Source: Thiosocius sp963753845 (GTDB taxonomy: Bacteria > Pseudomonadota > Gammaproteobacteria > Chromatiales > Chromatiaceae). From it: a stretch of 64,000 nucleotides of DNA. Positions 35,039 to 44,470 of this stretch are shown one piece after another. The DNA lies in the NCBI GenBank assembly GCA_963753845.1, contig CAVWEI010000001.1:434001-498000 (forward strand), given 5' to 3'. Under the pieces are notes generated by a model. That model had not been told where the DNA came from, ran no database searches, and worked only from the letters and a program-made list of their open reading frames with translations. Made by a program: the position numbers and the translations under genes. Numbering within the stretch: the stretch's first letter is position 1; every line of letters begins with the position of its first letter.

Positions 35039-37673
35039 CGTCGTTCTCCGCGATCATCTCCTGGACCCGGCACAAGGCGCCGAGCGCGCAATACCGGCAG
35101 GCCTGTGGCGACGGCGTGGCATCGGCGCGACCCTGAACGATCTCGCCGGCCAGCCCGCTCAGGGCCTGCCGCCAATGCGCGAGCAGGCCGGGCCAGTCAA
35201 TGCCATCCTCCTGTTGCTGCGGTGATTTCACGCCGGGCGCGAAATCCTCCTGCTCGCTCAGGCCCACGAATGCACAGCCGGGCCCGTCATGCCTGACCCG
35301 GGCGAGCAGTGCGGCATGCACTTCCCCCTCGCTTTGCAGGCAATACAGCGGCAACTGCGGTTCGGTCAGGCGCTCGTCGAACCAGCCGTCGTTGCGCACG
35401 CTGCGGCCGGTCTTGTAATCGATGACAGCGAGGCTGCCGTCGGCCAGGCGGTCGACGCGGTCGGCGCGGGTCTTGAGCCGCAGGCCCGAGAGCTCGATGG
35501 TCTGCTCCTGCTCCAGTGCCGCAACCTCGAAGGCCTGGGTACGCCGGCGTTCGAGTGCCAGCCAGTCGAGCATCAGGCGGCCGAGGCGTGCGGCCTCGAT
35601 GGCCCGGAACCTCGGTGTGAACAGGTCGGGCCGCCGGCGCCCGATGTCGTCCAGGGTCGCCTGCGCCAGGGGTTCGATGAGGCCCCGCAGCGTGTCGTCG
35701 TCGTGGCCGAGCAGTGCGGCGGAGTTCCCGAGTCCCTGCCACAGGCGCTGCAGCAGTTCGTGGATCAGGTTGCCGGTCAGGGCGCCATCGGGCGCGAAGC
35801 TGGCTTCTTCGAGCGGCCGGGCCTTGAGGCGGAAGCGTGCGACCGCCTGGAAAGGGCAGTTTGCCTGGGCCGCCAGCAGCGCGGCGCCACCGCTCGGCTC
35901 GTCCGGCGCGCCGTCCGCTCGCGCAGCCGGCAGGGGCTCGAGTTCGCCGGCGCATCCACAGGCGTCGCGGACCGTGTCCGCTGGTGTAGCGACCAGTTCG
36001 CTGGCCTCTGCCACGGGCCAGTCGAGGACCAGGGGACTGGGGCGTTGTTCCTGCCCGGCCTCGGTGCGGGCGTGGCTGGCGACCAGGGTGGCGGCACAGC
36101 CCGCGAGGCGCTCGGTGAGTGTTGTGGCGAATGCGAGTTCGCGTGCCGCCGAGGCGTGAGGCATCTCCAGTTCGCGCTGCAGCCGCGTCGGCAACAGCGG
36201 ATGGGGATGTGGTGGGGGCGGCCAGTTCCGGTCGTTCATGCCGAGCATCCAAAGTGCGTCGAAGTCCATGCCAGCCGCCTCCAGACCACCCAGGATCTGG
36301 ATCGGCGCGGGCGGCGATTTGGATTGAAAAAGGGTGTCTGCCGCCAGCCTGCCGAACTGGTTTACGGCCTCGCCAAACAACATGCCAGGGCGCACCTTGG
36401 TCAGTTCGGCAAACTCGCTGAAAAGCCGCTGCGTGCGCTCGCGCTGCTGGAACTCGCGGCTGTCGAGGGGCCGATCGCCTGGCCAGCCGAGTTCGCCGAG
36501 GATCGCCTGGAACCGGGCGGCCCAGCCGTTCGGTGAATCGGTGGCGGGTAGTTCCCGGCGCATCTCCAGCAGTCTTTGCATGCGTGCCGCCAGGTCCGGA
36601 CACGCGCGTGGATCACCGGGCTCGAAGTGCCCCAGCCGGTTCGACAGGCGTTGCAGATCGATCTGCGGCAGGCCGTCTTCACGCAATGCTGAATCGAACA
36701 GGGCGCGGCCTTCCCATTCGCGTTCATGTCCACCGATGAAAGGGCTGCGCAGCAACTGACCGATGGCGTTCAGGGATTGTTGTCCGCCCAGAAGCCGGAG
36801 TGCCAGCAATGCTTGAGCGACCTGCGGACACCCGGACAGGGGCTCACCGAGCGAGATGTTTAATACGCCCTGGCTGGCGGCGCCGGTCAGAAAGGCTGAG
36901 GGTGTCACGATCTCGCCAAACACGCGTTCGAGGTCGGGGCGCTGCTGGTCCAGACGTGGTGAGACGATGCCGACCCTGATCTCCGGGGCGACCTGCAGCA
37001 GGCCGTGCGCCCAGTGGGCGGCAAGGCGTATCTCTTCTTCGGCGTCTGGGGCCTCGACCCGTTGTCGGGTGTTCGCGCGGCCCTGGGCGCGGTGTTCCAT
37101 GATGACGCAACCCCGCTTGCCCAGTGCATCGAACAACGCGAGCTGCTGAGGCGACAGGGCATCGAAGCCGCTGTGGACAAGGCGCGCCGGGACCGCCAGG
37201 GCCCCCTGCGAAAATACCGATGCGAGCAGGGTCGGCAGCTGTGCGGCACTCAGCAGTCCGTGTTTCGAAAGATGGGCGTTGTAGGCCCGCCTCCACGCCA
37301 GGAATCTGCCGGTCTCTTCGCTGCCGAGGCTCGCCAGCGTATGCGCGTCAAGTTGCCAATCGTGGCAAAGGGCGAATGCAGCCTGAGCGCTCTCGGCGGC
37401 AGCGGCGGGTCGCAGCAGACCTGCTTCCGCGGTGTCTTGACCGACGATGTCTTCCCACAGCAGCCTTTCCTGGGTGGGACTCAAGAGGTCGAGGTCGGTG
37501 TGGCCGACATCCAGAAGCTGTTCGTAAAGACGTGCCAGCCAGGCATTCCAGGGCAGGATGTCCGCGCTGGGCCAGGCCTTTCTGCCGGCGGCAAGTTGCG
37601 TACGGTCGTAGCGTGCGTGCAGTTCCGCCGCCAGGCGGTTGTTGACGGTAAGCAATGTGGTGGCGCCATCCAT
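35031..37673 (-). CDS. AddB-type PD-(D/E)XK nuclease (probable DNA repair protein)
   Basis: 880 residues from ATG 37673; a GTG at 37694 and longer frames to 37844 are possible. The N-terminus MDGATTLLTVNNRLAAELH is the start of an inactive helicase-like domain. The C-terminal nuclease contains LTGNLIHELLQRLW and GSLAVIDYKTGRS. An iron-sulfur cluster is likely: one Cys in AQANCPFQAVARF and three in CRYCALGALC close to the end, as in AddB. It works with the adjacent AddA-type protein in double-strand break repair. The genes overlap by eight bases. Confidence 0.88.
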   Translation of the reverse strand: MDGATTLLTVNNRLAAELHARYDRTQLAAGRKAWPSADILPWNAWLARLYEQLLDVGHTDLDLLSPTQERLLWEDIVGQDTAEAGLLRPAAAAESAQAAFALCHDWQLDAHTLASLGSEETGRFLAWRRAYNAHLSKHGLLSAAQLPTLLASVFSQGALAVPARLVHSGFDALSPQQLALFDALGKRGCVIMEHRAQGRANTRQRVEAPDAEEEIRLAAHWAHGLLQVAPEIRVGIVSPRLDQQRPDLERVFGEIVTPSAFLTGAASQGVLNISLGEPLSGCPQVAQALLALRLLGGQQSLNAIGQLLRSPFIGGHEREWEGRALFDSALREDGLPQIDLQRLSNRLGHFEPGDPRACPDLAARMQRLLEMRRELPATDSPNGWAARFQAILGELGWPGDRPLDSREFQQRERTQRLFSEFAELTKVRPGMLFGEAVNQFGRLAADTLFQSKSPPAPIQILGGLEAAGMDFDALWMLGMNDRNWPPPPHPHPLLPTRLQRELEMPHASAARELAFATTLTERLAGCAATLVASHARTEAGQEQRPSPLVLDWPVAEASELVATPADTVRDACGCAGELEPLPAARADGAPDEPSGGAALLAAQANCPFQAVARFRLKARPLEEASFAPDGALTGNLIHELLQRLWQGLGNSAALLGHDDDTLRGLIEPLAQATLDDIGRRRPDLFTPRFRAIEAARLGRLMLDWLALERRRTQAFEVAALEQEQTIELSGLRLKTRADRVDRLADGSLAVIDYKTGRSVRNDGWFDERLTEPQLPLYCLQSEGEVHAALLARVRHDGPGCAFVGLSEQEDFAPGVKSPQQQEDGIDWPGLLAHWRQALSGLAGEIVQGRADATPSPQACRYCALGALCRVQEMIAENDGE

Positions 37674-37788
37674 GGCGTCGAGTGTCCAGGTCACTATGCG
37701 GGAGGCCCATGCAGGTAGATCGCGCAAGGCTACCAGAAGCGCCGGCTGCGGTGTTGCCCGGCGGTGAAAGGGGAGATTGGCCCCGGGG

Positions 37789-38877
37789 TCAGCTCTCGAG
37801 GATACGGATCCTGGCCGGGTCGAGTCCAACCAGCACCTGATCACCGATGTTGATGTTCAGGGGTCCGGCAGCGCGGGCGTGATCCATCCAAACGATCTTG
37901 CCGGCTAGGTCGATGCAGTAGCGAATGGTGTCGCCAAGAAACTCGGTTTGTTCCACGCGCCCGGCAAACCGGATATGGTCACCGAAAGGCTCCTGGTCAC
38001 GGTTGACGATGCGCAGATCGTGTGGCCGGAACATCGCCGAGCCGGTGCGCGCGCGTTTCAGCGGGCGGTCGAACAAGGGGATCACGATGCCGTTGTCGGT
38101 ACGGAAAAGCGGCTGGTCGCCGGCATATTCGATTTCTCCGTCGAACAGATTGGCGCCGCCCATGTAGTCGGCAACATAACGGTTGCGCGGCGTGTCGTAG
38201 AGTTCCACAGGTGTGCCGATCTGCTGCAGTTCACCTTCGTGGATGACTGCGATTCGATCGGCCACGCGCAGGGCCTCAGCCTGGTCCTGGGTACTCAGCA
38301 GGGTGGTTGCCGCGGACTGCTGTTGCTGTTTCTTGAGTATCCGCAACAGGCGTTCACGCAGTTGCGCATCCTGTGCACTGAAGGGTTCATCCAGCAGGTT
38401 GACCCGGGCCCCGGCCATGAGGGTGCGCGCCAGCGCCACGCGCTGTTGCTGGCCGGGCATCAGCTGAGAAGGCAGGTGGTCTTGGAAATCGCTGAGGCCG
38501 ACTGTGGCAAGTTCGCGTTCGGCCCTGCGGCGCACCGCGGCGCGTGTCAGGCCCTGATGCCTGAGAGCGAAGGCCAGGTTTTTTGCCACGCTCATGTGCG
38601 GCCAGAGGGGGAAGGACTGCAACATCATCGCCACCCCGCGCCGATGTGCCGGGGTACGGGTGATCTCTCTGTCGTCGATCCACAGTTCTCCTGCGGCGAC
38701 CGGGTCCAGACCGGCGAACGTGCGCAGCAGCGTCGATTTTCCGGAGTTGGCACCGCCCAGCAGGACGAACAGTTCACCCGGCAGGACACTGAGGTTGACG
38801 TCGCGAAGGACCTGGCGCTCGTCGATGGTGACGTCAAGGCTCCGCAGTTCGAGACTGGCCGGCCCGGTGCTCGTCAT
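37789..38877 (-). CDS. ABC importer ATPase (FbpC/PotA type)
   Basis: 362 residues from ATG 38877, four bases inside the permease gene. Walker A LLGGANSGKSTLLRTFAGLD, Q-loop MMLQSFPLWPHMSV, signature region LMPGQQQRVALART (a variant of LSGGQ), Walker B VNLLDEPFSAQD, H-loop equivalent STQDQAEAL (His replaced by Gln), and a C-terminal TOBE-like domain. It would energise an Fbp-type importer of ferric ion or a similar ligand in the cytosol. The missing switch His is unusual but seen by eye only. The binding protein is not in this window. Confidence 0.88.
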   Translation of the reverse strand: MTSTGPASLELRSLDVTIDERQVLRDVNLSVLPGELFVLLGGANSGKSTLLRTFAGLDPVAAGELWIDDREITRTPAHRRGVAMMLQSFPLWPHMSVAKNLAFALRHQGLTRAAVRRRAERELATVGLSDFQDHLPSQLMPGQQQRVALARTLMAGARVNLLDEPFSAQDAQLRERLLRILKKQQQQSAATTLLSTQDQAEALRVADRIAVIHEGELQQIGTPVELYDTPRNRYVADYMGGANLFDGEIEYAGDQPLFRTDNGIVIPLFDRPLKRARTGSAMFRPHDLRIVNRDQEPFGDHIRFAGRVEQTEFLGDTIRYCIDLAGKIVWMDHARAAGPLNINIGDQVLVGLDPARIRILES

Positions 38878-40565
38878 AGCTCTTCTCTCGTGTTGTACCC
38901 GTCGCTTGCGATGGCGCTCGGGGCCCGGGTGCGGCGGCGCAACAGTGCATGGGCCATGAGCAGGCCCGATGCCGCGAGGCCGACCAGAACGATGCCCTGC
39001 GCTGCGCCAAGGCCCATGGTCGCGGGCGTCCGCAGTGTCCGGAACATGCTCAGGGTGAGTGGCGCATGCGGGTCCTCGATGAGCAGCAGTACGGCCGACA
39101 GTTCCATCGTGGCGGCGGCGAACCCGAGCGCGAATACTCCGGCGATCATGCCAATCAGCGCGGGCAGGCCAATGCGCAACCAGGCTTCGAGCCGGGTCGC
39201 CCCCAGATTGCGCGCCGATTCCAGTTCTCCGTGGCGCAGCGTACGCAAGGCCTGGGCGACCAGGCGCTGGGCAAAGGGCAGTTGTTTGAGCGCGACCACC
39301 AGTGACAGCGCCAGCCAGCCGAAACCGGTCCATCGGGCCGGCGCGAAGCCGATCAGGTCCTGCATGCGCGCGTAGGCCAGGGCAAGTACCACCCCGGGGA
39401 TGGCGAACATGCCGGTGGCCACAAAGCGCGTGAGGCGTGCGACCACACCTGGACGGACGGTCAGTGCACCTGAGGCCCCGCCGATCAGCAGGGTCAGGAT
39501 GCCCACACCTGTGGCATAACCCAGGGTTGTGCCAAGGTGAGGCAGGGTTTCGGTCGACAACTGCCAGTAGTGCACCATGGAATAGCCGTCCGGCAGCAGG
39601 TCATCCGACCAGGATGTCCCCAGTGACGTCAGGACCAGCCAGAGATGCGGCGCCAACGTGAGCACACCGAGACCTATTGCCACTGGCGCTGCCACGAGCC
39701 CAACCGCGTTGCCGGCGCGCCAGCGCACCGGATGATCCTGTGTCGTTCCGCGTGCCTCCAGCGACGGCAGCAGCGCAGACCATGCCAGGGCGGCAATCAC
39801 CAGCGAGACGCCAAACAGCAGCAGTGCCCCGACACTCAGGAAGGGATCGGAAAAACCGGTGCCGTCGAGGCGCAGCATTATCTGCGGTGCCAGCATCTGA
39901 TCGACCCCGAGCATCAGCGGGGCGCCCAGATCCTCGAGGATCTTCAGCAGCATCAGGGCTGCCCCTGCGGCATAGGCGGGTGTGGCCAGCGGCAGGGTGA
40001 TGCGACCCCACACGGTCAGGCGGCCGGCCCCCAGGGTGTGCGCGGTCTCGGCGTAAGCACGATCGATGCGGGAAAGTCCGGCCATGAGGCTGAACAGGAT
40101 CAGGGGTAGAAAGTGCGCGGCGAAGACCAGGCTCAGCGCGATGTCGCTGCCCCGGACATGGAGTTCACCGAGACTTGAAGCAAGGACCGTTTCATTGAAG
40201 ACGACGGCGAACCGGTCGAGCATCGCCGCGGCGACGAAGGGTGGCATCGTTAGTGGCAGAAAGCCGAGAATCGAGATCAGGGTCCGCGTGACCGTACCGG
40301 ATCGTACCGCGACGAAGGCGACGGGTATGGCGATCACGCTGGCGGTGCCGCAGGCGAGCAGTGCGACCGCCAGGGTGCGCAGCAGGGCCTGCTGCAGTTG
40401 CGGGGCCTGCAACAGCTCTCGCAGCGCATTCAGCTCGGCCGAGCTCTTCGGCAGGGCATCGCCGATCAATACGGCCAGGGGTGCGACGACCAGGACGAAG
40501 AGCAAGGCCAGCAGCAACAGTGCCAGACTGGCGCCCTTCCACGTCGTTTGCTGCGGTTCGGTCAT
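38874..40565 (-). CDS. ABC importer permease with two permease domains (FbpB/AfuB type)
   Basis: 563 residues with about twelve membrane helices in two homologous halves, each with an EAA loop (HTLGAGRLTVWGRITLPLA; RNLGATRLEAWLRIGLPAL). This fused double permease is typical of ferric-iron importers, but related spermidine, thiamine and phosphonate systems share it. The stop overlaps the start of the ATPase gene. A Fur-box-like sequence about 230 bases upstream would fit iron control. Confidence 0.9.
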   Translation of the reverse strand: MTEPQQTTWKGASLALLLLALLFVLVVAPLAVLIGDALPKSSAELNALRELLQAPQLQQALLRTLAVALLACGTASVIAIPVAFVAVRSGTVTRTLISILGFLPLTMPPFVAAAMLDRFAVVFNETVLASSLGELHVRGSDIALSLVFAAHFLPLILFSLMAGLSRIDRAYAETAHTLGAGRLTVWGRITLPLATPAYAAGAALMLLKILEDLGAPLMLGVDQMLAPQIMLRLDGTGFSDPFLSVGALLLFGVSLVIAALAWSALLPSLEARGTTQDHPVRWRAGNAVGLVAAPVAIGLGVLTLAPHLWLVLTSLGTSWSDDLLPDGYSMVHYWQLSTETLPHLGTTLGYATGVGILTLLIGGASGALTVRPGVVARLTRFVATGMFAIPGVVLALAYARMQDLIGFAPARWTGFGWLALSLVVALKQLPFAQRLVAQALRTLRHGELESARNLGATRLEAWLRIGLPALIGMIAGVFALGFAAATMELSAVLLLIEDPHAPLTLSMFRTLRTPATMGLGAAQGIVLVGLAASGLLMAHALLRRRTRAPSAIASDGYNTREEL

Positions 40566-40897
40566 CGGGTTCCAGGTTCGTATTGCGCGGCGCGGCGCAT
40601 ATTACAGACTGGGCACGCAGTCTGGCGCGTGAAATGGCCTGGTGGAGGGTCTCAGAGAGTATCGGCCACCCGCAGTATGCTTGAAGAATGGCGTTCCAGA
40701 TCCAGTCCGGGGTTTGATTCTGTCGATTCCACGACGGTCTGCCAACCGCGCCAACTGCCGCTGCGGCAGAATGCTGATCGTACGAAAAATCAGATAATTC
40801 TCATTTTGTTCATGGACTTGCATCAAAGTCCGAGCATTCCCAGACGCGCCTGTTTTAACCGTTATACTCGATCGGAGGCTAGGCTCCGATCGGTTGA
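40566..40897. promoter_or_regulatory. Divergent promoter region with a Fur-box-like site and a palindrome
   Basis: No gene. GATAATTCTCATTTT at 40793-40807 resembles half to two thirds of a Fur box. TATACT (40863-40868) is a good -10 for the plus-strand lipoprotein gene, with a weak -35. CGATCGGAG (40869-40877) and CTCCGATCG (40884-40892) form a nine-base perfect palindrome around the expected transcription start. Confidence 0.45.
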
Positions 40898-43180
40898 TTG
40901 AATTTGCGCCTTCGAAGATTCCTAAAACGAAGCGGGCTGTTCGTTTCCGCGTTTCTGTTGCTCGCTGCATGCAGCGAGGAGGCCGCGTTGGACCTGGCAG
41001 CATCGACGCCTATCCCCGTCGCCACCATCGGGCAGGAGCGGCAGCCGCCGGAATCTGCTGCTACGAAGGAGCAACTGCCTGCTTCGCCACCGGTCGAGGT
41101 GTCGGAGCCGCGGCCGGCATATGTCGGTGACCTCAAGGCCCTGAAGAAGCGCGGCAAGCTGCGCATCCTGATACCGGCAAACATCGGCGGCGTGTTCTAT
41201 CTGCCGCGGGCAGGCTGGCCGGTCGAGGCCCAACACGAGGCCGCTGCGGATTTCGCGCTCAGCCATGGTCTCGAACCCGAACTCATCGCCGTGGAGAAGT
41301 TCACTGACCTGATACCCGCTCTACTGGAGGGCAGGGGTGACATCATCGCCGCCAACCTCACGGTCACCGAGTCGAGGCGCAGGAAGATCCTTTTTTCGGT
41401 GCCGCTCACCAGCGTGCACCAGCAGGTGCTGGTGGCCCAGTCGCAGGACGGCATCCGGGCCGAGGAGGATCTGGCCGGCAAACGGGTCATGGCCGATCGG
41501 GGTTCCTCCTTCTGGGAGCGCCTGCAGGAATTGCGCAAGACTTATCCGGATATCGAGCTGTTGGAGCGCCCGGCCGGGATGTCCGATGAGGAGGAACTCG
41601 ACGAGGTCGTCAGTGGGCGCATCGATGCCGTTGTACGTGACAGCAACATCGCCAGCATGTACCTGGCTTACCGCGATGACCTGAAGGTGGCATTCGAACT
41701 GCCGGGCATGGACGACATCGCCTGGGGCGTCCGTCCCGGTTCGAGGCAGCTGCAGGCGGCACTCAACCAGTTCCTGCATCTCGAGTTCCTCGCGGGAAGT
41801 GAGCATGCAAGGCACCTGGACGGACTGGACGGGATACGTAAACGCCGGGTGCTTCGGGTGCTGCTGCGCAACAATCTGGCATCCTATTTCCTTTACAAGG
41901 GGGAGTTGCAGGGATTCGAGTACGAATTGGCCAAGGCCTTTGCCGATGCCAACAAGCTGCGCCTGGAGGTCATAGTGCCGGGTTCGCATGCGCAGCTGCT
42001 CGAATGGCTGCAGGATGGACGTGGCGATGTCGCGGCTGGCTTCCTCGAACCGAGCGAGGAGCTGGAGTCGCGCGGAATCGCCTTCTCGAGGCCTTATCAC
42101 TTTGCCCCGCGACACCTGGTCGTGCGTGCGGATGATGGACTCGCCGGTCCCGCTGACCTGCAGGGGCGGACGGTCACAGTACGGCAATCCAGCCCTTACT
42201 GGCAGGAACTGATCGCCCTGCAGGCGACGGGTGTTCAGTTCGACATCGAGGCCGCACCGGAAGACATGGAGACCGAGGGACTGATCGAGCGCGTGGCGGC
42301 CGGAGACATCGAGGCGACGGTGGCAGACGGTCACCTGCTGGATATCGAACTGGCGCGCGGCCTGGAGGTGAAATCTGGGTTCCAGCTCAGTGACGACCGA
42401 CCGCACGCGGTGGCCGTGCGTGCACAGAACCAGCAACTGCTGGCAGCGCTGAATGATTTCATCAGCAAGGAATACAAGGGGCTCGTATATAACATCCTGT
42501 ACAAAAAGTACTTCACCAACCCGCGCAATATACGCAACCTGACCGCCGGCCGCCTCGGTGGTGAGAACAACAAGGGCCTTTCGCCCTATGACGAGGTGAC
42601 TCGCAGGTATGCGGATGAATATGGCTTCGACTGGCGACTGATCACGGCACAGATGTACCAGGAAAGCCGCTTCGATCCCGATGCCAGGTCCTTTGCCGGT
42701 GCCCGGGGCCTGTTGCAGGTGATGCCGCGCACGGCGAAGTTCATGGGCTTCGGCAAGATCGACAAGCCCGAGGTGGGCCTTCATGCCGGCATCAAGTACC
42801 TGGACTGGGTCCGCAACCGCTTTGACCCCGAGTTGCCGTTCAACGAGCGCATGTGGTTTACCCTGGCGGCCTACAATGCAGGCCACGGTCATGTACAGGA
42901 TGCGCGCAGGCTGGCGCGCCGCAAGGGTTGGGATGGCGACCGCTGGTTCGATAACACGGAAAAGGCGATGTTGCTGCTGTCCAAGAAGCAGTATGCGAGC
43001 AAGGCCCGTTACGGCTATGTTCGCGGGATTGAACCGGTCAGCTACGTGCGCGATATCCATCAGCGCTACCGGGCCTACGCCGAGATTGCCAGCAACAGGT
43101 TGTCACAGACCACCCCGATCAATGAATCGGATGCGGGCCCTGAGGGGGTGCAGGGCGCCGCCGGTCGGGTGGGTGGCTGA
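40898..43180 (+). CDS. Lipoprotein with two SBP3-like domains and a lytic transglycosylase domain (MltF-like)
   Basis: 760 residues from TTG 40898. Signal and lipobox LLAAC, Cys25. Two solute-binding (family 3) domains follow, about 85-310 (LKKRGKLRILIPANIGG, GVFYLPRAGWPVE) and about 315-545 (RKRRVLRVLLRNNLASYFLY, GFEYELAKAFADANKLRLEV). Then comes an SLT domain at about 575-735 with the catalytic Glu in AQMYQESRFDP, plus GARGLLQVMPRTA and AAYNAGHGHVQDA. MltF has one SBP domain and about 500 residues. Here that part is doubled, so the enzyme may sense two ligands or one large muropeptide while cutting peptidoglycan at the outer membrane. Confidence 0.92.
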   Translation: MNLRLRRFLKRSGLFVSAFLLLAACSEEAALDLAASTPIPVATIGQERQPPESAATKEQLPASPPVEVSEPRPAYVGDLKALKKRGKLRILIPANIGGVFYLPRAGWPVEAQHEAAADFALSHGLEPELIAVEKFTDLIPALLEGRGDIIAANLTVTESRRRKILFSVPLTSVHQQVLVAQSQDGIRAEEDLAGKRVMADRGSSFWERLQELRKTYPDIELLERPAGMSDEEELDEVVSGRIDAVVRDSNIASMYLAYRDDLKVAFELPGMDDIAWGVRPGSRQLQAALNQFLHLEFLAGSEHARHLDGLDGIRKRRVLRVLLRNNLASYFLYKGELQGFEYELAKAFADANKLRLEVIVPGSHAQLLEWLQDGRGDVAAGFLEPSEELESRGIAFSRPYHFAPRHLVVRADDGLAGPADLQGRTVTVRQSSPYWQELIALQATGVQFDIEAAPEDMETEGLIERVAAGDIEATVADGHLLDIELARGLEVKSGFQLSDDRPHAVAVRAQNQQLLAALNDFISKEYKGLVYNILYKKYFTNPRNIRNLTAGRLGGENNKGLSPYDEVTRRYADEYGFDWRLITAQMYQESRFDPDARSFAGARGLLQVMPRTAKFMGFGKIDKPEVGLHAGIKYLDWVRNRFDPELPFNERMWFTLAAYNAGHGHVQDARRLARRKGWDGDRWFDNTEKAMLLLSKKQYASKARYGYVRGIEPVSYVRDIHQRYRAYAEIASNRLSQTTPINESDAGPEGVQGAAGRVGG

Positions 43181-43275
43181 GTAAGATACCCATTCCGGCC
43201 CCGGCCATCCGCGGGGGTCTCCCGGCCGGTTGTTGGGATCACGTCCGTGTCGATACACGATAACCGGATACAGAG

Positions 43276-43968
43276 ATGATCACGATCGATTACTTTTCCG
43301 ACATCCTGTGCGTGTGGGCCTATGGCGGCCAGATCCGGCTCGATGAGCTGCAACGCGAGTTCGGTGAGCAGATCCTGGTCAGACACAGGTTCATGGCCCT
43401 GTTCGCGGATACCGGGACCCGCATCGGTGAAGGCTGGCAGGACAAGGGCGGTTTCAGCGGCTTTGGTGAACACATGCAGGAGGTGTGCAAACAGTGGGGG
43501 CACGCGCATTTGCACCCGGAGGTTTGGTTGGCATGTCGCCCCACCAGCTGCGTGACCGCGCATGTATTTCTGAAGGCGGTCGGTCTGTGCCTGGGACTGG
43601 AGCGGGCCGAGGGCGAGTCTGACAGAGGGTCGCGCGGGCGCTTCGATGCACTGCTGGGTAAGACACGAAGTGCCTTTTTCGAGCAGGCGCGGGATGTGTC
43701 CAGTCTTCCGGTGCTTTTGCAGTTGCTGGGTGAGACGGGGATTCGGGCCGACGCGGTGATGGCCGAGATCGAGAGTGGCGCGGCCTTCGCGGCCCTGCAC
43801 CGCGACGGGCAACTCGCCAGGACCCACGGTGTGCTGGGCAGCCCGACTTATGTCTTCAACGAGGGCCGGCAGTTGCTGTACGGCAATGTCGGGTACAGGA
43901 TCATTGCCGCGAACCTGCGCGAGTTGCTGTCGTCGAAGCACCCGGAGGGTGAGCCGAGCTGGTGCTGA
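43276..43968 (+). CDS. DsbA-family thioredoxin-fold protein (FrnE-like)
   Basis: 230 residues. It starts MITIDYFSDILCVWAYGGQI; the active-site motif is C-V-W-A, so the second cysteine of CxxC is missing. The helical insert is typical of the DsbA/FrnE/HCCA isomerase group, and the cis-Pro loop is GVLGSPTYVFN. No signal peptide, so it is cytosolic. With one Cys it may act as an isomerase or glutathione-linked enzyme; the substrate is unknown. The gene is monocistronic on +, after the transglycosylase. Confidence 0.85.
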   Translation: MITIDYFSDILCVWAYGGQIRLDELQREFGEQILVRHRFMALFADTGTRIGEGWQDKGGFSGFGEHMQEVCKQWGHAHLHPEVWLACRPTSCVTAHVFLKAVGLCLGLERAEGESDRGSRGRFDALLGKTRSAFFEQARDVSSLPVLLQLLGETGIRADAVMAEIESGAAFAALHRDGQLARTHGVLGSPTYVFNEGRQLLYGNVGYRIIAANLRELLSSKHPEGEPSWC

Positions 43969-43993
43969 ATTCCCTGGTTGGCCGATTGCCCGT

Positions 43994-44464
43994 CTACTGG
44001 TAGGTGCGCCCCTGGTGCTTCAGCCAGCCGTCCGCGTGGCGACCGCCCGGATCACGATGGGTCCAGTGCACCACGCCGCCCTTGTTGTTCCACTCGTACT
44101 CGCCGTAGAACTCGACGCTGTCGCCTTCGTGCAGGTCGTCGACGCGTGGCGCCAGGTCGATGTTGTGCGCAATCAGCAGGGTCTGGCCGTTGTCCAGCCC
44201 GAGCAGGAAACGCTGGTGCCGACTGCCGTCGAGATCGTCGCGCAGCACCTTCTTCACCGTGCCCTGTGACCTGACCTGCACATCGCTGCGCTGGGCCCGG
44301 TACGCTTCGGCAATGGCCGCCGTGCCGTTGCCTTCCGATACCTGACCGATGGTCTGCGTTGGGTCAGGGGTGATACTGCCGGTGGGGATCAGGCCCTGTT
44401 CGTTGAGATAGGCGAATAGCGCGACCGCCAGGGCCAGGATCAGGCCGATGTTTTTCCTATTCAC
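43994..44464 (-). CDS. DUF3465 family protein
   Basis: 156 residues with an N-terminal membrane anchor or signal (NIGLILALAVALFAYL). The conserved region includes GTVKKVLRDDLDGSRHQRFLL, GQTLLIAHNIDLAPRVDDL, EFYGEYEWNNKGGVVHWTHRDP and HADGWLKHQGRTYQ, the DUF3465 pattern. The function is unknown. It lies six bases after the gamma-glutamylcyclotransferase gene and is probably co-transcribed. Confidence 0.85.
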   Translation of the reverse strand: MNRKNIGLILALAVALFAYLNEQGLIPTGSITPDPTQTIGQVSEGNGTAAIAEAYRAQRSDVQVRSQGTVKKVLRDDLDGSRHQRFLLGLDNGQTLLIAHNIDLAPRVDDLHEGDSVEFYGEYEWNNKGGVVHWTHRDPGGRHADGWLKHQGRTYQ

Positions 44465-44470
44465 TCTGGC

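Noticed and set aside
31649..35296. 605- and 528-codon open frames on + (31649-33466, 33710-35296)
   Set aside because: Antisense shadows of the AddA-type helicase gene, which carries all helicase motifs.
41321..43060. 579-codon open frame on - across the transglycosylase gene
   Set aside because: Antisense shadow of the MltF-like gene, whose SBP and SLT motifs are clear.
43276..43330. CVWA motif as a damaged CxxC in the DsbA-like protein
   Set aside because: A single-Cys motif is common in the FrnE/HCCA-isomerase part of the family, so it is noted but not treated as a special finding.
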